This document shows positions 19,287 through 27,492 of a stretch of DNA of 64,000 nt, piece after piece. A program made the translations under genes and the position numbers. Position 1 is the stretch's first letter. Each line of letters opens with the position of its first letter. This stretch comes from Arthrobacter sp. PGP41 (GTDB lineage Bacteria; Actinomycetota; Actinomycetes; Actinomycetales; Micrococcaceae). Under the pieces are notes generated by a model. The model was not told the origin of the DNA and did not search any database. It saw only the letters and a list, made by a program, of their open reading frames with translations. The DNA lies in contig NZ_CP026514.1 of assembly GCF_002953935.1 (NCBI RefSeq), positions 2,294,001 through 2,358,000 on the forward strand, in the 5' to 3' direction.

Positions 19287-21140
19287 CTACTTCTTGGCCT
19301 TGTCCTTGGACTCATCCGTGGTGAGCGCGGCGATAAAGGCTTCCTGGGGGACCTCAACGCGTCCCACCATCTTCATGCGCTTCTTGCCTTCCTTCTGCTT
19401 CTCGAGCAGTTTGCGCTTACGGGAGATGTCACCGCCGTAGCACTTGGCCAGGACGTCCTTGCGGATGGCGCGGATGCTTTCCCGGGCGATGATCCTGGAG
19501 CCGATGGCCGCCTGGATGGGCACCTCGAACTGCTGGCGCGGAATGAGTTCGCGCAGCTTGGTGGTCATCATCACGCCGTAGGCGTAGGCCTTGTCGCGGT
19601 GCGTGATGGCGGAGAAGGCATCCACCTGTTCGCCCTGGAGCATGATGTCCACCTTGACGAGGTCCGCCACCTGGTCGCCGTCTGCCTTCCAGTCGAGCGA
19701 GCCGTAGCCGCGGGTCTTGGACTTGAGGATGTCGAAGAAGTCGAACACAATCTCGGCGAGCGGCAGGCGGTACCGGATTTCCACCCTGTCCTCGGACAGG
19801 TAATCCATTCCTCCCATGACGCCGCGGCGGCTCTGGCACAGCTCCATGATGGCACCGACGAATTCGTTCGGCGCCAGGATGGTGGCCGCCACCATCGGCT
19901 CGCGGACCTCGGAGATCTTGCCGGACGGGTATTCGCTGGGGTTGGTCACGTGGACCACCTTCTTGTCCTCCAGCGTCACCTCGTATTCCACATTGGGGGC
20001 CGTGGAAATCAGGTCCAGGTTGTATTCGCGTTCGAGCCGCTCGCGGGTGATTTCCAGGTGGAGCAGGCCCAGGAAGCCCACCCGGAACCCGAAACCCAGC
20101 GCAGCGGAGGTCTCCGGCTCGTAAACCAGGGCGGCATCGTTGAGCATCAGCTTTTCCAGTGCATCGCGCAGCACCGGGTAGTCCGTCCCGTCCAGCGGGT
20201 ACAGGCCGGAGAAGACCATCGGCTTGGCATCGGCGTAGCCGGGCAGGGATTCAGCAGCCGGCTTGGCGAGGTTGGTGACGGTATCGCCGACCTTGGACAG
20301 CCGGACATCCTTTACCCCGGTGATGAGATATCCCACCTCGCCGACGCCGAGGCCCTTCGAGGGCGTCGGCTCCGGGGAGCTCACGCCAATCTCAAGGAGT
20401 TCGTGCGTGGCACGCGTTGACATCATCTGGATGCGTTCGCGGGGGTGCAGCATGCCATCCACCACGCGGACATACGTGACCACGCCGCGGTAGGTGTCGT
20501 AGACGGAGTCGAAAATCATTGCGCGGGCCGGGGCATTGGCATCACCTTGGGGAGCCGGCAGGTCGCGGACGATTTTGTCCAGCAGCGCTTCCACGCCCAT
20601 GCCGGTCTTTCCCGATACCCGCAGCACGTCCTCCGGTTCGCCGCCGATCAGGCTGGCAAGTTCAGCCGCGTACTTCTCAGGCTGCGCCGCCGGAAGGTCG
20701 ATCTTGTTCAGGACCGGGATGATGGTCAGGTTGTTTTCCATCGCCAGGTAAAGGTTGGCAAGGGTCTGCGCCTCGATGCCCTGTGCCGCATCCACCAGGA
20801 GGATTGCTCCCTCGCAGGCCGCCAGGGAACGGGAGACCTCGTAGGTGAAGTCAACGTGTCCGGGGGTGTCGATCATGTTCAGCGCGTAGCTGACGCCATC
20901 CAGCTCCCAGGGCATGCGGACGGCCTGGGACTTGATGGTGATGCCACGCTCGCGTTCGATGTCCATCCGGTCCAGGTACTGGGCCTTCATGTCGCGGGAC
21001 TGGACCACTCCGGTGAACTGCAGCATCCGGTCGGCCAGGGTGGATTTACCGTGGTCAATGTGCGCGATGATGCAGAAATTCCGAATAATGGCCGGATCTG
21101 TCGCGGCGGGCACCGGGGCGGTGCGGGCCATGGGAGACAC
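19287..21140 (-). CDS. lepA: Elongation factor 4 (LepA)
   Basis: A 617-residue translational GTPase that acts on stalled or mispositioned ribosomes and in initiation/biogenesis. G1 is [10 protein letters not shown]3 DTPGHVDF, G4 NKID. The LepA-specific C-terminal domain is present ([19 protein letters not shown] near the end). GTG at 21140 has AAGGA upstream; an in-frame ATG three codons later is an alternative. Adjacent to hemW in the usual order. Confidence 0.96.
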   Translation of the reverse strand: MSPMARTAPVPAATDPAIIRNFCIIAHIDHGKSTLADRMLQFTGVVQSRDMKAQYLDRMDIERERGITIKSQAVRMPWELDGVSYALNMIDTPGHVDFTYEVSRSLAACEGAILLVDAAQGIEAQTLANLYLAMENNLTIIPVLNKIDLPAAQPEKYAAELASLIGGEPEDVLRVSGKTGMGVEALLDKIVRDLPAPQGDANAPARAMIFDSVYDTYRGVVTYVRVVDGMLHPRERIQMMSTRATHELLEIGVSSPEPTPSKGLGVGEVGYLITGVKDVRLSKVGDTVTNLAKPAAESLPGYADAKPMVFSGLYPLDGTDYPVLRDALEKLMLNDAALVYEPETSAALGFGFRVGFLGLLHLEITRERLEREYNLDLISTAPNVEYEVTLEDKKVVHVTNPSEYPSGKISEVREPMVAATILAPNEFVGAIMELCQSRRGVMGGMDYLSEDRVEIRYRLPLAEIVFDFFDILKSKTRGYGSLDWKADGDQVADLVKVDIMLQGEQVDAFSAITHRDKAYAYGVMMTTKLRELIPRQQFEVPIQAAIGSRIIARESIRAIRKDVLAKCYGGDISRKRKLLEKQKEGKKRMKMVGRVEVPQEAFIAALTTDESKDKAKK

Positions 21141-21327
21141 GCAGGGTCCTTACTGTTGGCATTCACTGACGGCTTTGCGCAACCAGGCAGGGCGCGCCGA
21201 GGGCACGCTGCGGCCCGACCGCACATTTTCAACCTCCAGTGTCCCACGTCAGGGACCGCGCCGCCGCATCCTGAGCGGAGCTCCTGCCTTCACCCTCCTG
21301 CGCCGGGCGCGGCTATAGGCTTGCTGA

Positions 21328-21858
21328 ATGGTTCTCAATCTCCGCTCACTGCAGGATGCCGTCAGGACAGGCCTCCGGGCACTGCGTGACGCCGCCAGGA
21401 CTTCCGCTGCGCCTGGCCCCGGCTCCTCCCGCGGCCGCGCGGCGCCCGCGGCTGGCGACGTCTATCCAGGGGACTTCCAGGGCCGGTTCAGCGTCCGCTA
21501 CGCACCGAGGCCCGATGGTGAACCGGATCCGGGTGAGGTGGTATGGGCGTGGGTGCCCTACGAAGAGGACCACAGCCGGGGCAAAGACCGCCCAGTGCTT
21601 CTAGTTGGACGCAGCGGCAGCTACCTGCTGGGGGTAATGCTCACCAGCAGGGACCGCGTCCCCGAAGCTGCCACCTCACAGGACTATGTCGACCTGGGCG
21701 CCGGCGCCTGGGACCGGCAGGGCAGGGCCAGCGAAGCCCGGCTGGACCGGATCGTGCAGCTTCGGCCGGACGGCATCCGGCGGGAGGGTGCTGTCCTGGA
21801 CCGTGCGCGCTTCGATACCGTGGCGGCCGGACTGCGCAGGCGACACGGCTGGACGTAA
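21328..21858 (+). CDS. PemK/MazF-like protein, no antitoxin visible
   Basis: A 176-residue protein with a PemK/MazF-type small barrel in the C-terminal 120 residues: GDVYPGDFQGRF, then GEVVWAWVPYEEDHSRGKDRPVLLVG, which matches the GDIVWVDF...GSEQRGRRPALVI region of MazF toxins. MazF enzymes are sequence-specific mRNA endoribonucleases. An unusual N-terminal 45-residue basic, Ala-rich extension precedes it. No antitoxin-sized gene lies upstream or downstream. This conserved single-gene form between lepA and rpsT in Arthrobacter-type genomes may not be a toxin. Confidence 0.75.
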   Translation: MVLNLRSLQDAVRTGLRALRDAARTSAAPGPGSSRGRAAPAAGDVYPGDFQGRFSVRYAPRPDGEPDPGEVVWAWVPYEEDHSRGKDRPVLLVGRSGSYLLGVMLTSRDRVPEAATSQDYVDLGAGAWDRQGRASEARLDRIVQLRPDGIRREGAVLDRARFDTVAAGLRRRHGWT

Positions 21859-21924
21859 ACCCGGAAATGGCCAGCCCTGCCGCTGACCTGCTATTCTTTG
21901 TAGCTGTGTGTCCGTGCAGGTCGA

Positions 21925-21944
21925 CGGCCACTGATGGTTGGCCG
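21925..21944 (+). promoter_or_regulatory. Small hairpin in the rpsT leader
   Basis: CGGCCA (21925-21930) and TGGCCG (21939-21944) form a 6-bp stem with an 8-nt loop about 85 bp upstream of rpsT. It could belong to a leader involved in S20 autoregulation or be incidental; no family match can be made by eye. Confidence 0.25.
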
Positions 21945-22027
21945 CCATAGGTATCCCCACGCCGCTCAGTCAATGGCCAATCTGAAAGCCCTCTAGACCA
22001 TTTCCGCATTAAAAAGAGAGTTCACAC

Positions 22028-22288
22028 GTGGCGAATATCAAGTCCCAGAAGAAGCGCATCCTCACCAACGAGAAGGCACGCCTGCGCAACAACGCAGTCA
22101 AGTCGGAGCTGAAGACGGCCATCCGCGCCGTCAACACCGCCGTTGAGTCCACGGACAAGGATGCAGCTGCTGCTGCCCTGGTTACTGCCAGCCGCAAGCT
22201 GGACAAGGCTGTCAGCAAGGGTGTTCTGCACAAGAACAACGCAGCGAACCGCAAGTCGGCGATCTCCAAGAAGGTCAACGCACTGTAA
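22028..22288 (+). CDS. rpsT: 30S ribosomal protein S20
   Basis: An 86-residue S20, a helical 16S rRNA-binding protein. The N-terminus [20 protein letters not shown] and the basic, Ala-rich remainder are diagnostic. GTG start at 22028 with AGAGAG upstream. It is followed by a strong hairpin terminator and converges on holA, the standard actinobacterial arrangement (holA and rpsT convergent). Confidence 0.97.
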   Translation: MANIKSQKKRILTNEKARLRNNAVKSELKTAIRAVNTAVESTDKDAAAAALVTASRKLDKAVSKGVLHKNNAANRKSAISKKVNAL

Positions 22289-22315
22289 GGTTTCCAGTTC
22301 AACCGAACTGATGGT

Positions 22316-22346
22316 TGTGGCCGGTCCCGCTCGGGGACCGGCCACA
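22316..22346. terminator. rpsT terminator
   Basis: A perfect 13-bp stem, TGTGGCCGGTCCC (22316-22328) with its complement (22334-22346), loop GCTCG, 27 bp after the rpsT stop, followed by CATCTTT. It may also stop read-through from the convergent holA. Confidence 0.85.
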
Positions 22347-22412
22347 CATCTTTAAGCCGCAGACATACGGCCCCGGGGCCGGTGGATGGACCCCAAGACA
22401 AGGCAGGAACAG

Positions 22413-23429
22413 TCAGCGGCCCTGGACGGACATGGCGATCACCGTGACCGCATGCTCCACTGCATACACGGGATCCCGGGAAAGGCCCTTGACCTGCGCA
22501 TCCGCCTCGGCCGTGGCCTGGATGGACCGGACCAGACCGTCCGGGGTCCACCGGCGGACGTCGCGCTGCGCCTGCTCCACCAGCCAGGGCTGCATGCCCA
22601 GTTCCGCGGCGATCTGGGCAGAGGAACCCGACGCCCCGGCAACGCGCGCCACGGTCCGGAGTTTTGCGGCCAGCGCGGCAACAAGCGGAACGGGGTCCGC
22701 TCCGGTGGCGAGGGCATGGCGGAGGGTGGACAGGGCCAAAGGAGCGTTGCCGGCCATTGCCGCGTCCGCCACCTTGAAGGCCGTCGCTTCGATGCGCCCA
22801 CCGTAGTAGCGGTCCACGATGTCTGACGTCACGGTGGTCCCGGCATCGGCGATCAGCTGGCTGCACGCCGCCGCAAGTTCCGAAAGGTTTGCGCCGACAG
22901 CGTTGACCAGGGCCTGCACCGCCTCCTGCTCAATACGGCGGCCGCCGGCCTTGAACTCGGCCGTCACGAAAGCCACTTTGTCTGCGTCCTTCTTGAGGGG
23001 CTGGCAGTCAACTACGGGCCAGCCGCCCTTCTTGACGGCGTCCAGGAGTTTCTTCCCCCGGACTCCCCCGCCGTGCCGGAGGACCAGGACAGCGTCGGGT
23101 TCCGTGTGTTCTACATACCGAAGCGCGTCAGCAAGGAAGGCGTCATTCATGGCTTCGACGGCTTCGACCTCGATGAGCTTACTTTCACCGAAGAGCGACG
23201 GGCTGACCTGCATCAGCAGGGTGCCCGGCTCATAGGCAGCCGCATTGATGCGGCTGACCTCCACGTCCGGAGCCGCCGCCCGGACCTGGGCACGGATGCG
23301 GTCCATTGCCCTGATGCCCAGGTACTCCTCCGGGCCGCTGACCAGCACCACGGCAGCGGGCGTCACATCCCGCCAGGCGGCTGCATTCGATGCCGGGGAA
23401 CGGGTTGCTCGCTTCTGCGCAGCGGCCAT
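22413..23429 (-). CDS. holA: DNA polymerase III subunit delta
   Basis: A 338-residue delta subunit of the clamp loader, which opens the beta clamp. Typical features are VVLVSGPEEYLGIRAMDRI near the start, VLVLRHGGGVRGKKLLDAVK in the N-terminal domain, and a C-terminal helical collar domain. ATG at 23429 with AGGAA upstream was preferred; the frame is open to 23561 without conserved sequence. Its first 67 bp overlap the 3' end of the comEC reading frame. The comEA-comEC-holA order is conserved in actinobacteria. Confidence 0.92.
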   Translation of the reverse strand: MAAAQKRATRSPASNAAAWRDVTPAAVVLVSGPEEYLGIRAMDRIRAQVRAAAPDVEVSRINAAAYEPGTLLMQVSPSLFGESKLIEVEAVEAMNDAFLADALRYVEHTEPDAVLVLRHGGGVRGKKLLDAVKKGGWPVVDCQPLKKDADKVAFVTAEFKAGGRRIEQEAVQALVNAVGANLSELAAACSQLIADAGTTVTSDIVDRYYGGRIEATAFKVADAAMAGNAPLALSTLRHALATGADPVPLVAALAAKLRTVARVAGASGSSAQIAAELGMQPWLVEQAQRDVRRWTPDGLVRSIQATAEADAQVKGLSRDPVYAVEHAVTVIAMSVQGR

Positions 23430-25471
23430 CGTGGGTTCCTTCCGGAAAGTCTTGTGGAGTATTCCAGCCTGCCACGTCCGGCCGCCCGGTCCAAGCCGGC
23501 TGGCGACAGTGGCACCATGGGCCGGCTGGAACCGGGCACTGACCTGAGGCCAGGGCGGCACACTGCACTGCCTTGTCCCGATTCAAGGGCTTCGATCAGG
23601 GCTACAACGCGCCGATGGGACGCCAGGACGCATTCGGCGACCCGGCGGGGACGGGACGCCGCCCACAGCGTTCCAAACGTGACGGCTGACAGGAAGAGCA
23701 TGGTGAGCAGGCCGGCGACGCCCTCCGGCCAAGGAAGTGATGCACCCGGGAGCTGTGAGGTGAACCTTGCCGTAGCTGCAATGCCGGCGCTAAAGGTGCC
23801 AGCCACGGCGATCAGGGCTGTGGCGGGCCAGGGCGCCGGAATTACCAGGGGCACGGCTGCCGTCCCCAGAAGTATCACCGGAGCCACCAGGGGTGAAGCA
23901 ATGACATTTGCCAGCAGCGAGTACGTTGCGAACTGCGGTTGCAGCAGCACTGTCACTGGCCCGCACATTAATTGCGCCGACAATGGGACTGCGACCCCGG
24001 CGGCCGCCCAACGCGGAATGGACACCGGCGTCCAGTCGATGATGCGGCGCCCAAGGATAATGATCCCCAGGGTGGCCAGGACGGACAGCAGGAACCCGAA
24101 GCTCGACCCCAGCCCCGGGTCGATCAGCAGCAGCGCGATTACGGCCACGCACAGGAAGCTCAGCCCGCGGCCGGACCGCCCGCCTGCCAGCGAGATCAGT
24201 CCAACAGCCCCCATCAGCGCCGCCCGCAGCACGCTGGCATCGGGGCCCACGAGCACCACGAACAGGCCCAGTCCGGTCCCGGCCAGCACAGCAGCCGGCA
24301 CGCGTCGCAGGCGGAAGCTCCGGCAGGCCAGCAGCAATGCACCGAGGACGAGGCTGCAGTTGGCCCCGCTGACAGCTGTCAGGTGCGTCATGCCTACTCG
24401 TTTCATGGCGCTGTCCAGGCCCTCATCCAGCACGCTCGTGTCTCCCGTGACCATGCCGGGAAGCAGGCCCGCTGGATCGGGGGCGAGGAAAGAGGCTGCG
24501 GCAACAAACCGTTCCCGCAGTTCTTTGGCGGATCCCTGCAGTAGCGGCGATTCGGTGGGCCGCCCGGGCGGGGATGAAGCAGTGAGGATGCCTGCTTCCT
24601 CCCTGCCCGGGTCAGGAGGGCGAAGCTTTCCCGCGGTGCGGACCAGCTGGCCCGGCACAAGGGTTCCCCAGTCCCGGCCGCCCATAACAATAAGGTGGGC
24701 ACGCGTCCTGAGAAGGACGCCGCCGGTGCTGATGTCCCGCGTCCAGACGGGCACCGACCAACGCTCGGTCGGTCCGGCCTGGCCGCGTACCGCCAGTGCG
24801 CGCGGGGCGCCTGCCACTTCGACCACGGCTACCACCGATTTTCCGGACGCAACCGCCCCCGCGAGCGGACCTTCAGACCTCTGGCTGGAAGCGACGGCCG
24901 AGTGCGCTGCCGCGGCGGCAGCCAGGAAGAGTGCTACCGCGCTGGTGGCCAGGAAGCTGCGCCGAACGGGAGTAGGCGCGACTCCCGGTGCCCGTCGGTC
25001 GCAGGGCCGGGCGGCGCGGAACAGCAGGAGCAGCCCCAGGGCCACCGCTCCGCAACACACCACTGCCAGGGCTGCGGGCGCCAGCCACAGCCCAGCGACG
25101 GACGCAGCCCACACCGTGGCTGCCGGCAGGGTGAGGCGAACGTCGGTGCGGCGGCGCGGGGCCTCAGCGGGAGTGCGGGGGGTCGTCGCTGCACCGCCCT
25201 TCACTGCCCGCTGCCAGGCGCCCTCCAGGATCCGGCTCCAATGCTCCAGGACACGGTGCCGGAAGGGCATTGCAGCCCCCGGCGACGGGGGCCGGCAAGG
25301 AGCACCGCCGGAGCGGACCGCCGGATTTTCACGGGTCCCGGGAAGGCGGGCGCCTGCGTGACGGACGCCCGCAGTGCCGGGTGAAGTAGACGGGCCTTGC
25401 ACAGCGGACTCCACGTAACGGCTCCAGGGACTCGTTTGGGAGGTCTTCCTGCCACTACCCATCGGGATCAC
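23363..25471 (-). CDS. comEC: ComEC/Rec2 family protein, lacking the C-terminal metallo-beta-lactamase domain
   Basis: A 702-residue inner-membrane protein of the DNA-uptake channel family. The N-terminal half has membrane helices and a DUF4131-like OB region (VVAVVEVAGAPRAL, GVLLRTRAHLIVMGG); the competence domain is clear (HLTAVSGANCSLVLGALLLACR), followed by many helices ending near SAVTFGTLWAA. The last 75 residues are low in conservation and run 67 bp into holA. Most ComEC proteins continue with a metallo-beta-lactamase domain of about 250 residues; here there is no room for one before holA. GTG at 25471 lies 17 bp after comEA; the ATG at 25462 is an alternative start. Confidence 0.85.
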   Translation of the reverse strand: MIPMGSGRKTSQTSPWSRYVESAVQGPSTSPGTAGVRHAGARLPGTRENPAVRSGGAPCRPPSPGAAMPFRHRVLEHWSRILEGAWQRAVKGGAATTPRTPAEAPRRRTDVRLTLPAATVWAASVAGLWLAPAALAVVCCGAVALGLLLLFRAARPCDRRAPGVAPTPVRRSFLATSAVALFLAAAAAAHSAVASSQRSEGPLAGAVASGKSVVAVVEVAGAPRALAVRGQAGPTERWSVPVWTRDISTGGVLLRTRAHLIVMGGRDWGTLVPGQLVRTAGKLRPPDPGREEAGILTASSPPGRPTESPLLQGSAKELRERFVAAASFLAPDPAGLLPGMVTGDTSVLDEGLDSAMKRVGMTHLTAVSGANCSLVLGALLLACRSFRLRRVPAAVLAGTGLGLFVVLVGPDASVLRAALMGAVGLISLAGGRSGRGLSFLCVAVIALLLIDPGLGSSFGFLLSVLATLGIIILGRRIIDWTPVSIPRWAAAGVAVPLSAQLMCGPVTVLLQPQFATYSLLANVIASPLVAPVILLGTAAVPLVIPAPWPATALIAVAGTFSAGIAATARFTSQLPGASLPWPEGVAGLLTMLFLSAVTFGTLWAASRPRRVAECVLASHRRVVALIEALESGQGSAVCRPGLRSVPGSSRPMVPLSPAGLDRAAGRGRLEYSTRLSGRNPRWPLRRSEQPVPRHRMQPPGGM

Positions 25472-25488
25472 GGCTCAACCGGGCCTTC

Positions 25489-26388
25489 TCATACCGTCAC
25501 CAGCGGCAGCAATGCTTCAAGCATCTTGGGTCCCACGCCGTCCACGGCATCCAACTCCTCGACGTTCTTGAAAGCCCCATGCTCCTTGCGCCAGTCCACG
25601 ATCCGCCGGGCAAGGACGGGGCCCACTTTCGGCAGGGCATCCAACTCCTCCACCCCCGCCGTGTTGAGGTTGATTTTTCCTTCGGCCGCCGTTGCACTGC
25701 TGCCGCCATCCTGGCCTGCGCCATCCCGCCCGGCCGCAGGGACCGCCTCCCCTTCCCGCGGAACATGGATCTTCTGGCCGTCCTCCACGGCGAGGGCAAG
25801 GTTAAGGCGGTTCAGGTCAGCGCCCGGCGCCCCACCTCCTGCAGCTGCGACGGCCTCGTGCACCCGGCTTCCGGCAGGCAGTTGAACCACGCCCGGCCTT
25901 GCCACCGCCCCGGCTACATGGACCACCACCGATCCGGAGGATTCATCGCCGGTGGCGTCCGTGGCAGCTTCAGGACCACCTCCGCTCTCCCGGTCCCCTG
26001 CAGGGGCGCCTTCCGCCACCGGGCTGCCAGGGCTGATGCCGCTGAGGGGCAGGGTCTCCGGACGGCCTGATCCCGTCTGCCACCAGAACCATGCCCCCGC
26101 CGCAACAGAAAGGATGCCCAGCAGCAGAGCGAGGCGCGGCCCCAGCCGCCACCGGAGCGCCGGCCCCACCGCAGTGGTGGCGGCAGGATCCAAGTCCTGC
26201 CGGGAACCGGCGGGCGGGGAATGCGGGGAGGCGCCCGGCGGGTCCCCGGCCGGTCCCCGGTACTCAAAGGGCTCGGGCCCGTGACCGTTCAGGAGCAGGC
26301 CGGCGGGTGGCTGCCCGAGGGCGGCCCGCAGGCGTTTACTGGCATGGCGCGCCGAACCACCTGCTTCTCCAGCGTCCCGGCGTGACAT
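25489..26388 (-). CDS. comEA: ComEA family DNA-binding protein
   Basis: A 299-residue membrane-anchored DNA receptor-like protein. A long polar N-terminus with a Pro/Ala-rich region precedes one membrane helix (RLALLLGILSVAAGAWFWW). Then come a Gly/Ser/Glu-rich linker, a SLBB domain (VVHVAGAVARPGVVQLPAG), a Gly/Asp-rich spacer, and at the C-terminus a double helix-hairpin-helix (INLNTAGVEELDALPKVGP and VEELDAVDGVGPKMLEAL) that binds duplex DNA. Adjacent to comEC, so a DNA-uptake pair; no other competence genes are in the window. Confidence 0.92.
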   Translation of the reverse strand: MSRRDAGEAGGSARHASKRLRAALGQPPAGLLLNGHGPEPFEYRGPAGDPPGASPHSPPAGSRQDLDPAATTAVGPALRWRLGPRLALLLGILSVAAGAWFWWQTGSGRPETLPLSGISPGSPVAEGAPAGDRESGGGPEAATDATGDESSGSVVVHVAGAVARPGVVQLPAGSRVHEAVAAAGGGAPGADLNRLNLALAVEDGQKIHVPREGEAVPAAGRDGAGQDGGSSATAAEGKINLNTAGVEELDALPKVGPVLARRIVDWRKEHGAFKNVEELDAVDGVGPKMLEALLPLVTV

Positions 26389-26437
26389 AGCTCCACGCTA
26401 GGGAAACGTCCGGGCGCGGCAACAGGTCAGGCATGCG

Positions 26438-27436
26438 TTATGTGGAAAGGCCTGCCGAACGGCTGTCCGTTTCCGTCCGCGCTTCCCCCACGATCACGGC
26501 CAGGACCCCCAGGCCGGCGTGGGCTGCGAGGACAGCGGGAAGCGGGCTGGTCTGGGCCGGCGGGCAGCCCGGCAAGGCCAAGGCCAGGCGCGCGGCCAGG
26601 TTTTTCGCTTCGTCGGCGTTCCCAAAGTGGTGAACGGCGAGGCTGACGGCCGAAGCCGGACGGCCGGAAGCATCGGCAACAACGATCTCCTCGAGCCGCG
26701 CAACAGCCCTGGCAGCAGACCGCACCTTCTCAAGCGGCACAATCCTGCCGCCATCAACCGCCAGGATCGGCTTGATGGCCAGCATGGTCCCCAACAGAGA
26801 AGCGGCTGCACCAATCCGGCCCCCGCGGCGCAGCTGCTCCAGGCTCGGAACATAGAAATACACCTTCGTCCGCCCCGCCTGGCCAGTCGCGGCAGCGGCA
26901 ACGGCCGAAGCGTCACCGCCGTCGGCCGCCGCTGCCACTGCCGCCTGGACGGACATGCCCAGAGCCATGCCGACGGTCCGGGAGTCCACAACCTCCACCG
27001 GGATGTCCACTCTGGCCGCAGCCAGCCTGGCCGCATCCGCCGTCCCGGACAGGTCGCCGGAGATATGGACAGAGACCACCGCCTCGAAGCCCTTGTGCCG
27101 GGCAGCACGGTAGGCCTGCTCGAACTGGCCGGGCGAGGGCCGGGAGGTCTTGACGGAGGTCCCGCTGGCCAACGCCAGGGCAATTTTTTCGGAGATCTCG
27201 TCTTCGCCCTCGCCATAGATCTCTTCCCCCACCATCACGGGCATGGCAATGACGGTCAGGACTCCAGTGCCTTTGAGCTCCGACACCCACTCCGGCGGCA
27301 AGGCAGCGGCGGAATCCGTGACCACGGCAGTACGCACGACGGCGTTAGGCCGGGTTCCAGCACCGTCACGCCTGGCGCGCATTCCCGCCAGGCGTGCGCG
27401 GATCCATGGCCAGGCTGCGGCGTCGCGGTCGGGCAA
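26438..27436 (-). CDS. DegV family fatty-acid-binding protein
   Basis: A 332-residue DegV-like protein. These proteins bind a single fatty acid and, in firmicutes, serve FakA as FakB. Visible motifs are VVTDSAAALPPEW at the start of the fold, TSRPSPGQFEQAYRAA (the TSxPS ligand-contact motif), and ISGDLSGTADAARLAA. The first 35 residues are Arg/Ala-rich and may partly be upstream of the true start. Located between leuS and comEA on the same strand. Confidence 0.88.
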   Translation of the reverse strand: MPDRDAAAWPWIRARLAGMRARRDGAGTRPNAVVRTAVVTDSAAALPPEWVSELKGTGVLTVIAMPVMVGEEIYGEGEDEISEKIALALASGTSVKTSRPSPGQFEQAYRAARHKGFEAVVSVHISGDLSGTADAARLAAARVDIPVEVVDSRTVGMALGMSVQAAVAAAADGGDASAVAAAATGQAGRTKVYFYVPSLEQLRRGGRIGAAASLLGTMLAIKPILAVDGGRIVPLEKVRSAARAVARLEEIVVADASGRPASAVSLAVHHFGNADEAKNLAARLALALPGCPPAQTSPLPAVLAAHAGLGVLAVIVGEARTETDSRSAGLST

Positions 27437-27458
27437 AGGGGCCTCCTGGGGTCACGGC

Positions 27459-27485
27459 AGGCCGCCGGGGCTGCTCCGGCGGCCT
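27459..27485 (-). terminator. Hairpin after leuS
   Basis: AGGCCGCCGG and its perfect complement form a 10-bp stem with a 7-nt loop, 8 bp after the leuS stop and before the degV start. No T-tract follows, so it may be a terminator or a stabilising 3' hairpin. Confidence 0.5.
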
Positions 27486-27492
27486 GGCCCGG

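Noticed and set aside
23430..23640. Remnant of a ComEC metallo-beta-lactamase domain after a frameshift
   Set aside because: Only about 200 bp are available and none of the three frames shows an HxHxDH motif.
23073..25361. A 762-codon plus-strand frame opposite comEC and holA
   Set aside because: Arg/Ser/Pro/Thr-rich shadow composition without motifs; comEC and comEA on the other strand are clearly the coding frames.
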